Positions 55,887-64,000 of a stretch of DNA of 64,000 nucleotides are shown one piece after another. The position numbers and the translations under genes were made by a program. The stretch's first letter is position 1, and each line of letters starts with the position of its first letter. Under the pieces are notes generated by a model that worked only from the letters and a program-made list of their open reading frames with translations, was not told where the DNA came from and did not search any database. The DNA is taken from the NCBI GenBank assembly GCA_025656455.1, contig JAHXHS010000018.1:1-64000 (forward strand), in the 5' to 3' direction. The stretch comes from Candidatus Thiodiazotropha sp. (ex Epidulcina cf. delphinae) (GTDB lineage: Bacteria; Pseudomonadota; Gammaproteobacteria; Chromatiales; Chromatiaceae).

Positions 55887-58544
55887 ATGAAAGCATTTCG
55901 CGCCATTCTTCCATTTGTTCTACTGCCCGGGTTATTCGCCACCGAGATGAATCAGGCAGTGGCTGGAGGCTTTTCGTTCGATAAAGCCGTATGGAGAAAC
56001 AGCAAAGACCTCCTTGTCTTCAAAGGCACCGGCACGCCGGGTGACCCTGTCGAAGCCTTTATCTCCGGAACAGAGATCTCTCTGGGAACGAAAACCGTTA
56101 ACCGCCGTGGCAGATGGCGCTTCAAGTTATACAATCCGGCATCCGTGCCTTGTGCAATACGCGCGGCCAGCGGACCCTACACGACCATAAGAGGTGTCGC
56201 TCAGGCTCCGTCCGATTGTATTGACGGTAGCAGCCCGCCCGCTGAAAACAATCCTCCCGTCATCAGTGGAACACCATCCACCCTGGTAGCCGAAGGCGCG
56301 GCATACAGCTTCAGACCCAATGCCAGCGATGCGGATGGCGACAACCTGGTCTTTTCCATCGCCAACAAGCCCTCGTGGGCAAGCTTCAACACCTCGACGG
56401 GGGCGCTTACCGGCACGCCCGGCTTCGATGATGGCGGCATGCCCGGCGGCAGTTCCGGCACCACCAGCGATATCCGCATCAGTGTCTCCGATGGCAATGC
56501 CAGCGCAGCGCTGAACGCATTCAGCATCACTGTCACCAACACCAATCGGCCGCCCACGATCAGCGGCGCACCCTCGACATCTGTCGCCGAGAACGCCAAC
56601 TACGGATTCGTCCCCAGCGCCAGTGACGCCGATGGTGACGGCCTGGTCTTCTCCATCACCAACAAGCCTGCCTGGGCAAACTTCAGCACCTCGACAGGCG
56701 CACTCAGCGGCACACCGGGTTTCAGCGATGCCGGCACTGCCAATGACATTCGCATCAGTGTCTCCGACGGCAGTGCCAGCGCAGCACTGAACGCATTCAG
56801 CATCACTGTCACCAACACCAACCGGCCACCCACGATCAGCGGCACACCCTCGACATCTGTCACCGAGAACACCAACTACGGATTTGTTCCCAGCGCCAGT
56901 GACGCCGATGGTGACGGCCTGGTCTTCTCCATCACCAACAAGCCTGCCTGGGCAAGCTTCAGCACCTCGACAGGCGCACTCAGCGGCACACCGGGTTTCA
57001 GCGACGCCGGCACTGCCAGTAACATTCGCATCAGTGTCTCCGACGGCAGTGCCAGCGCAGCACTGAACGCATTCAGCATCACTGTCACCAACACCAACCA
57101 AGCACCGACGATCGGCGGAGCCCCTTCAACATCGGTTGCCGAGGGAGCAAGCTACGGATTCACCCCCAGCGCTTCAGACGCCGACGGCGATGACCTGACC
57201 TTTTCCATCGTCAACAAACCTGCCTGGGCAAGCTTCAGCACCTCGACAGGCGCACTCAGCGGCACACCGGGTTTCAGCGATGCCGGGACTTCCAGCAACA
57301 TTCGCATCAGTGTCTCCGACGGCAATGAGAGCGCAGCATTGAATGCCTTCGCCATCACCGTAACGAACACTAACCAGGCGCCGACGATCAGCGGCACTCC
57401 CGTGCTCAGCATTGATGAAGGCAATGCCTATCTGTTCACCCCCAACGCCAGCGACCCGGATGGTGATTCATTGACCTTCTCCATCGCCAACCAGCCAAAC
57501 TGGGCGACCTTCGACTCAAGCAACGGCAGCCTGAGCGGCACGCCCGATTCAGCCTCGGCCGGCGTCTATTCGAATATCGTCATTACCGTATCCGATGGCA
57601 ATAAACAAGCCAACCTTGCACCGTTCGGAATCACCATCGCCGACGTACCGCAGGGCGGCACATTCCAGTTCGCCAGCAGCACCTACAGCGTGGACGAGGG
57701 TAGCAACCTGACCCTGACCGTCACCCGGGACAACAGCGCCGGTGTCGCCAGCGTCAACTATGGCACCATCGGCGTAGAGGCGAAGTACTCTGAAGACTAT
57801 ATCGGTTATGTCTGGACACCGCTGACATTCCAGGATGGCGAGTCGAGCAAGACCATTCAACTATCTACCCTGTCGGATGACACGGTTGAAAACGACGAAA
57901 CACTGGGTGTACATCTTGACGCCCCTTCCGATGGCTATTCCCTCGCCTCGCCGTCGGTAAGCGTCGTCACGATCCATGACATGACAGTCCCGAATCAGGC
58001 CCCGACCATCAGTGGCACCCCCGCCCAGAGCATCATCGAAGGAAGCGAGTATCTGTTTGCGCCGACCGCTTCTGACCCCGATGGCGACACCCTGAGCTTC
58101 AGTGTCACCAATCTCCCCGGTTGGGCGGTATTCAACACCAGCAACGGCGCACTGAGCGGCACACCCACTGCTGAAGACGTCGGCCTCTATGAAGGGATCG
58201 TGATCTCTGTAACAGACGGCGCGGAAACCGCCTCCTTAGCACCATTGAACCTGCAGGTTGAAAACTCAGCATCAACGACAGGCAACATCGCCCTGTCATG
58301 GGTGCCTCCCGTCACACGGACCGACGGCAATCCCTTGGACATGAGCGAAATCGCCGGCTACAAGATCTACATGGGTAGCTCTCAAGATAACCTCGAACCG
58401 GTCATGGAGTATGAAGACCGCACCATCCAAAATCATCTGTTCGAGAATATCGAAACCGGCGACTACTATTTCGCAGTCACCGCGTATGATACCGACGGCA
58501 ATGAGAGCGGTCTCTCCAATATTGCCATGAAGAGCACCATGTAG
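55887..58544 (+). CDS. Secreted Ig-like repeat protein with Calx-beta domain
   Basis: This 885-residue exported protein has a signal peptide (RAILPFVLLPGLFATEM). Residues about 27-115 are a leader with two cysteines. From about 125 to 580, five putative Ig (He_PIG/cadherin-like) repeats follow, each with the pattern 'PPxISGTPSxSVxExxxYxFxPxASDxDGDxLxFSIxNKPxWA' (seen in pieces: ASDADGDGLVFSI, NKPAWASFSTSTGALSGTPG). A Calx-beta domain (590-695, YSVDEGSNLTLTVTRDNS) and a further Ig-like repeat follow, then a fibronectin-like end (ALSWVPPVTRTDGN). The DxDGD loops probably bind calcium. It may be an adhesin or matrix protein; there is no cell-wall anchor motif. Confidence 0.82.
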   Translation: MKAFRAILPFVLLPGLFATEMNQAVAGGFSFDKAVWRNSKDLLVFKGTGTPGDPVEAFISGTEISLGTKTVNRRGRWRFKLYNPASVPCAIRAASGPYTTIRGVAQAPSDCIDGSSPPAENNPPVISGTPSTLVAEGAAYSFRPNASDADGDNLVFSIANKPSWASFNTSTGALTGTPGFDDGGMPGGSSGTTSDIRISVSDGNASAALNAFSITVTNTNRPPTISGAPSTSVAENANYGFVPSASDADGDGLVFSITNKPAWANFSTSTGALSGTPGFSDAGTANDIRISVSDGSASAALNAFSITVTNTNRPPTISGTPSTSVTENTNYGFVPSASDADGDGLVFSITNKPAWASFSTSTGALSGTPGFSDAGTASNIRISVSDGSASAALNAFSITVTNTNQAPTIGGAPSTSVAEGASYGFTPSASDADGDDLTFSIVNKPAWASFSTSTGALSGTPGFSDAGTSSNIRISVSDGNESAALNAFAITVTNTNQAPTISGTPVLSIDEGNAYLFTPNASDPDGDSLTFSIANQPNWATFDSSNGSLSGTPDSASAGVYSNIVITVSDGNKQANLAPFGITIADVPQGGTFQFASSTYSVDEGSNLTLTVTRDNSAGVASVNYGTIGVEAKYSEDYIGYVWTPLTFQDGESSKTIQLSTLSDDTVENDETLGVHLDAPSDGYSLASPSVSVVTIHDMTVPNQAPTISGTPAQSIIEGSEYLFAPTASDPDGDTLSFSVTNLPGWAVFNTSNGALSGTPTAEDVGLYEGIVISVTDGAETASLAPLNLQVENSASTTGNIALSWVPPVTRTDGNPLDMSEIAGYKIYMGSSQDNLEPVMEYEDRTIQNHLFENIETGDYYFAVTAYDTDGNESGLSNIAMKSTM
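56547..57390 (+). repeat. Tandem 276-bp repeats inside the Ig-like protein gene
   Basis: Units begin at about 56547, 56823, 57099 and 57375, each 276 bp (92 codons). The first three are almost identical at DNA level, including silent positions. Such tandem identity points to recent duplication or gene conversion and will tend to vary in copy number between strains. Confidence 0.85.
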
Positions 58545-59723
58545 GCGCTAAGGGCCGCACCCTATACTGTCTAAGTCCGTAGGGTGCGGCCCTGCCGCAC
58601 CTTTCATGGTTTTGGGTTAGTAAAAGCAAGTAAGCATCAGATTAAAGAGGCATGTTCTCCGTTAATCTGATGCTTTCTTGCTTTTAAATGTCTGGTATCC
58701 TCACTTGCTCCACGACTATCCGCCTTTCCTTTTGCGTACTTCGCCACTTTACGAGCGCAACAACCAGGCAAACTCACATAGCTCTGCATGTCAGGCTCAG
58801 CCCAATCAAAACTGACACCCGGAAATTCAGCGTTGTTTTGTTACTTTCCAGGCCATGAAACTTACTTGGCTCTTCCCCTGGTCGAGTGGGTATTCATCAA
58901 ACGTGAGCGATACGAACTTCCAAAAAAGGTGGAAACAAGCCTTAGGGCTGAGCGCTAACCCGTGTTACTGTTTGCCATGCTGGCGGAAAGGTCCTTTTTC
59001 GCCCTCCTGGGCGAGTGTCTTTTCTTTTCCGCCAAAAGAAAAGTCACCAAAAGAAAGGGCGCCCGGCTGTCGCGCCCCTGCGGGGACCGCTGCGATGCTC
59101 GGCGAAACCGGCGGGCCTGAAAACTCGCTTTGCTCAGACACTCAGGCCCGCTTAATCGGTTTCGCCTGCGCTTCTCGCTCGCGCCAGGACGGGATGGGCA
59201 AGAGGGGGTAGGCCATCCGCTTCTCCTTGATCCTGCGATGCTAGACCCGGCTATTGGCGTTAATTCGCGTTCATTGGCTGACCGACCCATTACGCCCTAC
59301 ATTGGGTGGGAGATGAGATGGCTGTGCTGTGCTTTGCTTCTTATCCCCACTCAATCAGGGGAAAAACCGTCTTTATAACGTCCTTGTTGTTACCGCTGTA
59401 CTTTTGGAATGCGCTACAACGCGGAGCTTGGCAATCCATGGATGAGTTGGAGTGGAGTCTTGATTGCTGAAATAGTCATTGCTGTCATGCTGTATTCACA
59501 AAGACGCCAATTATCTACTGAGAGCCAAGGGGAGTGTGTTATCGAGGAATGCCGGGAATAAGGCTGGAGTAGACCCAATTGCTGTACAAATATATAGCAA
59601 AACGAAACAGGCCGAATCCAAACCATAAAAGGTGCGGCAGGGCCGCACCCTACCATTCAGATGGTGTCGCTTGTAGGGTGCGGCCCTGCCGCACCATTCT
59701 ATCTGAACGCCGATCGACGCTGC
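58545..59723. other. Gene-free repeat zone between the Ig-like protein and kinase genes
   Basis: No gene is visible over almost 1.2 kb. It contains family E palindromes (inverted pairs at 58551-58601 and 59631-59695) and repeat F copy 2 (about 58970-59215, inverted to 15662-15905). The stretches 58620-58960 and 59220-59620 hold nothing I recognise beyond short fragments. It separates convergent genes. Confidence 0.65.
58970..59215 (-). repeat. About 240-bp dispersed repeat F, copy 2
   Basis: Reverse-complement copy of 15662-15905, sharing TTTCTTTTCCGCCAAAAGAA, GGCGGGCCTGAAAACTCGC and TTTCGCCTGCGCTTCTCGC. Differences are scattered point changes. The two copies lie 43 kb apart in inverted orientation, so recombination between them would invert the nitrate module and its neighbours. 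Confidence 0.75.
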
Positions 59724-62105
59724 CTATGACTTCACCGCCAACACGATCTGGTTCCTCAGTGACTTGAGCAGATTGAGCCGCTTTTTGTCGATCTCCAATC
59801 CGTGGGGATGAGGATGGTCGGCATAGATCAACCCGACCGGCCGTTTGTTGATCACCAACGGAAACAACAGGAAGGAGCCGGCATTGGAGATCTGTTTGTA
59901 CCAATTCGGGATATCCGCCTGAATCTTCGTTTCCGTGGCATCGGCGATATAGACATCCACCGCATTCTTCAGCGCGCCGTGAAATACGTCCACACTGTAG
60001 GTAGTGGGGAAGTGGAACAGTTTGACGAACTCATCGGCGGCCTCGCCGAAACCAAGCCGCCCCGCCATCTCGCCGCTGTTGCGATCGAGCAGCGCCAGCA
60101 CTACCCGCTGAAAGCCGACTGCGCGGTACATGGTTTCAAGCACGACATTGAATATCTCGGAGACACTGTGATCGCCCACCAGCATCCCGGTCACTTCCTG
60201 CAGCCCATCCATCAACAGCGCCTCCGCATCTTCCGGCGCGACGGGCGCCTCCCCCGCCACCGTCTCCGCAGTGAGACTTTCGGTGCCCTCCTCGTTGAGA
60301 ATCTGCGTCTCGCTCAAGCCGTCCTTATCGATGACCTTCGCCTTGCTCTTCCCCATCTCCGGCTGGCGCTGCAGACTTTCACTACTACCGGTCAGACTGT
60401 CGACAAACTTGTCGGAAATATCGGTCGAGATCGCTTTGGCCACCTCCTGAAATTCCTCAATGGAGCGCTCGGTGAGCCGGATGATCTTCTTGTCGGTGAG
60501 GTTGAGGCCTTTGGCATAACGTTGGCTCAGCCGGCCCATCACCTCCTTGTCGTCGAGTCCCGATTCGACTATCGCTTCCATCGCCTCGTCGGCAAACGCC
60601 GTGACCAGGCGCCGCTTCTCTACCCGATTGACGGGCTTGTGGTCGCCTTGCCAGCGTTTCATGCTGTCGGTCAGCGATTTCGGGAAGTTCCACTGTTTGG
60701 CGACCTCGATGCCGATCTTTTCATAGCTCACCCCCAGCACGGCATGTTGCGCCACCAGCGGCTCCTTGCCCTCGACCGTCATCAGCCGGTCAATCTCTTT
60801 TGACTCTTCCGGCAGATAGAAACAGACCAGGAGCTTGCCCAGATCATTCAGTAATCCGGTAAGAAAATAGGCTTCGGCTTCGACCTGATCGATCTCATCC
60901 GCCACTCGGTGGGCCAGGGTGGCGCGAAACATGGCCGATGTGACCAGTTCCCGCAGGTAGTCGGCCTGTTGCTTATTCTCGATATGCTCAAAAAAGATCA
61001 ATGAGGCCGCCAGCGAGCGGATCGCCTGGGTGCCCAATACGACAACCGCCCGGGAAACGGTGCCGATCCGCCCTGAAAACCGGCCGTAGAAGGCGGAGTT
61101 GACGACCTTCAGGATCTTGTTGGTCAAGGCGAAGTCCTTGACGATGACACCCGCCATCTGATTCACGTCCTTGTCGCTGGTGTGGGACATGGCATTGATG
61201 CTGCGCACCGACTGGGAGAGCGCGGGAAAGTCGCTCTTGCGTTTCATGCGCCGCAACAGGAACTCAACCGTGCCGCTGGCATCTTCATCCAAACTCAACT
61301 TCTCGCCGGGAGGCCTGCGCATGTCGTTAAAGGCCTGCAACATCTCCATGGCATCGCCGTAACGCAGCGCCGGATCCTTTTCCAGGGACTTGAGAACAAA
61401 CCGGTCGAGCTTTTCGTCCACCGAGGGGTTGTACTGCGAGGGGGGTTTGGGATCGAGCTTGAGGATGGCGTCAATGACGATCTGTTGTTTGTGACCGCTG
61501 AAGACCGGCATGCCGGTCAGCATCTCGTCCAGGATCAATCCCAGGGCAAAGACATCGGCCTGGGGACCCACTTCGCCCGCCTGGATATATTCCGGCGCAA
61601 GATAGCGGGGCGTGCCGATCAGGCGTCGATCAGGACCCTTGGCCTCAAAGAGCATCCGCGCAATGCCGAAGTCCATGATTTTCGGCACCTGGTCACTGTT
61701 GATGATGATATTCGCGGGTTTCAGGTCGCGGTGAACGATACCCGCCTTGTGCGCCTGGCGCATACCCTCCAGCAATCCCTGAAAGATCTGCAGGGCGCGA
61801 GGCAGCTCGAGGGGATTGCCGCTGATCAGATCCGAGAGCAGCTCCCCTTCCACATACTCGAAAACCAGATAGGGCGTCTCCTGCTGCTTACCCGCTTCGT
61901 AGATGGAGACGATGTTGGGGTGTTGCAGCTTGCTCATGGCGCGCGCCTCGTCTAGAAAAGAGGACGCCGGCAACGACTTGTCGAGCAACTTGATGGCGAC
62001 CTTGCGCTCTAGCTGACTATCGTGACAGAGGTAGACAGTGCCCTGATTACCCGCCCCCAACTGCCTACCGACTTGAAACCGCCCGATCTGTGTTAGCCCC
62101 ATCAC
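59724..62105 (-). CDS. Serine/threonine kinase-HDOD-GAF fusion protein
   Basis: This 793-residue cytoplasmic signalling protein combines three parts. Residues about 8-270 form a Hanks-type Ser/Thr kinase with the glycine loop LGAGNQGTVYLCHD, lysine VAIKLLDK, catalytic HRDLKPANIIIN and DFGIARM. Residues about 290-490 form an HDOD domain (FPALSQSVRSINAMSHTSDK, DFALTNKILKVVNSAFYG). Residues about 640-793 form a GAF-like sensor (DHSVSEIFNVVLETMYRAVG). Such fusions occur in proteobacteria with complex signalling; the target protein is unknown. The gene is single, 85 bp downstream of the hydrogenase protease gene on the same strand. Confidence 0.88.
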   Translation of the reverse strand: MMGLTQIGRFQVGRQLGAGNQGTVYLCHDSQLERKVAIKLLDKSLPASSFLDEARAMSKLQHPNIVSIYEAGKQQETPYLVFEYVEGELLSDLISGNPLELPRALQIFQGLLEGMRQAHKAGIVHRDLKPANIIINSDQVPKIMDFGIARMLFEAKGPDRRLIGTPRYLAPEYIQAGEVGPQADVFALGLILDEMLTGMPVFSGHKQQIVIDAILKLDPKPPSQYNPSVDEKLDRFVLKSLEKDPALRYGDAMEMLQAFNDMRRPPGEKLSLDEDASGTVEFLLRRMKRKSDFPALSQSVRSINAMSHTSDKDVNQMAGVIVKDFALTNKILKVVNSAFYGRFSGRIGTVSRAVVVLGTQAIRSLAASLIFFEHIENKQQADYLRELVTSAMFRATLAHRVADEIDQVEAEAYFLTGLLNDLGKLLVCFYLPEESKEIDRLMTVEGKEPLVAQHAVLGVSYEKIGIEVAKQWNFPKSLTDSMKRWQGDHKPVNRVEKRRLVTAFADEAMEAIVESGLDDKEVMGRLSQRYAKGLNLTDKKIIRLTERSIEEFQEVAKAISTDISDKFVDSLTGSSESLQRQPEMGKSKAKVIDKDGLSETQILNEEGTESLTAETVAGEAPVAPEDAEALLMDGLQEVTGMLVGDHSVSEIFNVVLETMYRAVGFQRVVLALLDRNSGEMAGRLGFGEAADEFVKLFHFPTTYSVDVFHGALKNAVDVYIADATETKIQADIPNWYKQISNAGSFLLFPLVINKRPVGLIYADHPHPHGLEIDKKRLNLLKSLRNQIVLAVKS

Positions 62106-62190
62106 CCTTTCCCGAATCGTCTCCAGGATTGTTATCGGCTAACCGCTGAAAATCTGATGGCCTTGAAACGGCCGCACGGGGGAGACGCCG

Positions 62191-62607
62191 TCACAGCAGC
62201 CGGCGAACAAGGGTCTCCAGGGCGGGCGCGTCCAGTGGGGGTATTTGGCTGAGATCCTCACCAGCCTGGATACCGATCAGACACAGCCTCTCCGGCAACT
62301 CCCCGAGCTGGGCGGCAAGACCGACCGCCTCCGCCACGCCGAGGCCGTGACTGGAGGTGAGGCCTTTCAACCGCTCCAGCTCTGCCGCCTGGAACAGCGC
62401 CACCCCGCCAGGCGAGTCTGCCAAACGCACCGCATCGATCAGCACCACCTGCGCCTTCCCCCGGAAATAGTCCAGCAGCGCAGGGCCCGGCCGGTCGAGC
62501 TTGATCAGCTCGCAATCGGGCAGCGAACGGCTCTCCAGATAGTCGATCGCCAACCAGCCCAAGCGGTCGGCGCCGAAGGGGGAACCGACACCGATCACGC
62601 GAATCAT
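62191..62607 (-). CDS. Hydrogenase maturation protease (HyaD/HycI type)
   Basis: This 138-residue endopeptidase trims the C-terminus of the NiFe large subunit after nickel is inserted. Key residues appear as Asp in GVGSPFGADRLGW (near 16), Asp in VVLIDAVRLADSPGG (near 60) and His in SSHGLGVAEAV (near 93), which bind nickel. It overlaps the large-subunit gene by 4 bp (ATGA), so the two are translated together and the protease is surely dedicated to that subunit. Confidence 0.9.
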   Translation of the reverse strand: MIRVIGVGSPFGADRLGWLAIDYLESRSLPDCELIKLDRPGPALLDYFRGKAQVVLIDAVRLADSPGGVALFQAAELERLKGLTSSHGLGVAEAVGLAAQLGELPERLCLIGIQAGEDLSQIPPLDAPALETLVRRLL

Positions 62608-63902
62608 CGACGACTGATTTTCAGCCTGAGAAAGTGGGTCGCGCAGGAGATGCAGGGGTCATAGTTGCGAATCACCTGTTCGGCGCGCAGGCGGATCTCA
62701 TCCTCCCCCCTGTCCAGCCCCATCTTTTCCAGGGAGAGACGTAGATCCTCTTCGATACGTCCCTGGTTCTGGCTGGTGGGCGGGACGATGCGCGCATAGC
62801 GGACAATGCCCTGGTCATCCACGTCGTAACGGTGCCAGAGGATACCGCGAGGCGCTTCGGTGCAGCCAAAGGCGTTACCCTCCACCGGCATCACCTCCTC
62901 ACGGCAGGATTGGGGAACCTGGTAATGCTCCAACAACCTGATCGCCTCTAAGAGGGCGAAGTAGAGCTCCAGGGCGCGGGCGACGATGCTGTGAAACATG
63001 TTGTGACTGGGAAAGTCGATGCCGCAACTGTCCATCGCTTTGCGCACCGGTTCGGGCAGCCGGTGAAAATTGAGATTCAAACGAGCCTGCGGACCGGTGA
63101 GATAGGGCCTCCCCTCCAACTCTGAATGGAAGGCGGTGGAATCTGGCGACTGAATCTCCTTGAAATGGCTTTCGTAATAGCAGATATCGGTATCCAGACC
63201 CTGTCCCGAGACCAGGTTCCCCCGGCCGATGGCATACTCCTCGGGATCACTCAGGGCGACGCTGATGAACGACTGTTCGTCATCCGGAAAATCGAGTTTC
63301 GAGGTCCAGTCCACCAGGGCCTCCGCCTCTGGCAGGGCGGCTTGCAGGCGTTTCAGGATCGCCTCCACCGCTTCGAGTCCGGGAGCCTGGTAGAAGCCGC
63401 CGACACAGACCCCGACCGGATGCACGGAACGCCCGCCGAACAGGGCGATCAGATCGTTGCCCAGGGTCTGCAACCCAAGACCGCGCCGCACCGCGTCCGG
63501 ATAGTCCGCCGCCATGGCGATGGCCGATTCAAAGCCGAGGAAATCGGGCGCCGCCAGCAGGTGGATGTGCAGGGCATGGCTCTGCAGCCATTCGCCGCAG
63601 TACATGACCCGCCGCATATCCCGCACCCAGGGAGTGGGGGTGAAGTCGGATAGCCGCTCGAAGGCCTGTACCGCGCTCATTTGGTAGGCGACCGGACAGA
63701 TGCCGCAGATCCTGGCCACCATGTCGATCACCTGATCCCGTTCGTAGCCCTCGACAAACTTTTCGAACAGCCTTGGAGGCTCGAAGATATGCAGCTTGAG
63801 ACGCTCGACGGCGCCATCCACCAGATCCAGCTCCAACGCCCCCTCGCCCTCCACCCGGGTGAGCACAGGCACCCGGATCTGGATCTCTTGCTTACTCACC
63901 AT
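62604..63902 (-). CDS. NiFe hydrogenase large subunit, group 3-like
   Basis: This 432-residue catalytic subunit has L1 ARICGICPVAYQMSAVQAFE and L2 DPCISCATHFLRLKISRR at the C-terminus, supplying the four nickel-iron Cys ligands. A short basic peptide after the L2 motif (LRLKISRR) is left for the protease to remove. Its size and the lead VLTRVEGEGALELDLVDGAV match the cytoplasmic bidirectional group 3 (3b-like, HydA/HyhL) enzymes that couple NADP or sulfur to hydrogen. The group assignment is from memory. ATG 63902 has a GGGAGAG site; a start at 63926 would overlap the upstream gene more. The small-subunit gene precedes it. Confidence 0.88.
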   Translation of the reverse strand: MVSKQEIQIRVPVLTRVEGEGALELDLVDGAVERLKLHIFEPPRLFEKFVEGYERDQVIDMVARICGICPVAYQMSAVQAFERLSDFTPTPWVRDMRRVMYCGEWLQSHALHIHLLAAPDFLGFESAIAMAADYPDAVRRGLGLQTLGNDLIALFGGRSVHPVGVCVGGFYQAPGLEAVEAILKRLQAALPEAEALVDWTSKLDFPDDEQSFISVALSDPEEYAIGRGNLVSGQGLDTDICYYESHFKEIQSPDSTAFHSELEGRPYLTGPQARLNLNFHRLPEPVRKAMDSCGIDFPSHNMFHSIVARALELYFALLEAIRLLEHYQVPQSCREEVMPVEGNAFGCTEAPRGILWHRYDVDDQGIVRYARIVPPTSQNQGRIEEDLRLSLEKMGLDRGEDEIRLRAEQVIRNYDPCISCATHFLRLKISRR

Positions 63903-64000
63903 GAGGCTCTCCCTGCAGTCGATCACCGGCTGCCTTGAAGGCCGTTGCGTTGCTGGCGATGAAGCGGAAACGCCTTATCGCCGCCTGACGGTCCAGGCCT
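63892..64000 (-). CDS. C-terminus of hydrogenase small (delta-like) subunit, partial
   Basis: The frame enters at the window edge and reads GLDRQAAIRRFRFIASNATA, then FKAAGDRLQGEPHGE and stops TAA at 63892. The order (small subunit directly before large, 11-bp overlap) fits group 3 hydrogenase operons, where this would be the subunit that holds iron-sulfur clusters. No cysteine motif is visible in the 35 residues shown, so the call rests on position. Confidence 0.55.
   Translation of the reverse strand, partial: GLDRQAAIRRFRFIASNATAFKAAGDRLQGEPHGE

Noticed and set aside
56127..57101. 324-residue minus-strand frame with Gly/Ala/Cys-rich repeats
   Set aside because: It mirrors the tandem repeats of the plus-strand Ig-like gene; repetition alone makes the frame open.
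56547..57390. Possible CRISPR or satellite array
   Set aside because: Units of 276 bp are in frame and encode Ig-like domains; no short repeat-spacer pattern.
59802..60803. 333-residue plus-strand frame
   Set aside because: Antisense to the kinase-HDOD-GAF gene, His/Arg-rich, without family features.
1..64000. rRNA and tRNA genes
   Set aside because: No rRNA-like stretch and no cloverleaf with a TTCGAATC-type arm was noticed by eye; a tRNAscan run would settle it.

Overview
The window looks like a gammaproteobacterial chromosome, most like a sulfur-oxidising, nitrate-respiring member of the Chromatiales/Sedimenticolaceae type. That lineage guess is inferred from gene content and gene order, not from a marker gene. 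The supporting evidence is a complete periplasmic nitrate reductase operon (napFDAGHBC) behind a NarX/NarL pair, a tungsten aldehyde oxidoreductase complex, a group-3-type NiFe hydrogenase, the rppH-ptsP and argD-argF gene pairs, and a very high load of palindromic intergenic repeats. No rRNA, tRNA or CRISPR array was seen.

Layout. 0.1-4.1 kb is a one-directional (minus strand) string of small accessory genes: HigBA-type toxin-antitoxin 1, a GNAT acetyltransferase, a membrane pYEATS-like protein, HigBA 2 and a broken ybaK. They are separated by attC-like palindromes, so the stretch reads as an integron gene-cassette array without a visible integrase. 4.2-20.4 kb is mixed: a MerR regulator with a partner gene, a secreted metallopeptidase with a separately encoded propeptide-like protein, an orphan hydantoinase B, a diguanylate cyclase, Fe-superoxide dismutase, an MNT-HEPN fusion, pyruvate kinase, an alpha/beta hydrolase, a GH13 glycosidase and a GDSL esterase. 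21-27 kb carries a tetraheme cytochrome, an NrfJ-like protein and the AorABC aldehyde oxidoreductase locus with a MoaD-like carrier. 27-29.8 kb is a decayed zone with LysR and SLC13 remnants lying between copies of a 285-bp element with three hairpins. 29.8-40.3 kb is the nitrate module: sensor NarX, regulator NarL, a control region with a NarL/NarP-type 7-2-7 palindrome and a perfect FNR box, then napFDAGHBC and moaA for the molybdenum cofactor.

40.5-41.8 kb is gene-free and repeat-rich, with one mobile element nested inside another. 41.9-54.9 kb holds MscS, a CopD-like protein, argD-argF, an SH3-domain protein, an IS5-family element, ptsP, rppH, a HAD phosphatase, YceI and a response-regulator/histidine-kinase hybrid. 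55.9-58.5 kb encodes a secreted protein of near-identical Ig-like repeats. 59.7 kb to the end carries a kinase-HDOD-GAF fusion, a hydrogenase maturation protease, the hydrogenase large subunit and the edge of its small subunit.

A unifying feature is non-autonomous mobile DNA. At least four families recur: a GIY-YIG-derived element with 8-bp target duplications, a 285-bp cruciform element, a roughly 150-bp palindromic element that inserts at stop codons, and an IS5-related MITE. The first of these and the cassette array are the best candidates for something not previously described.
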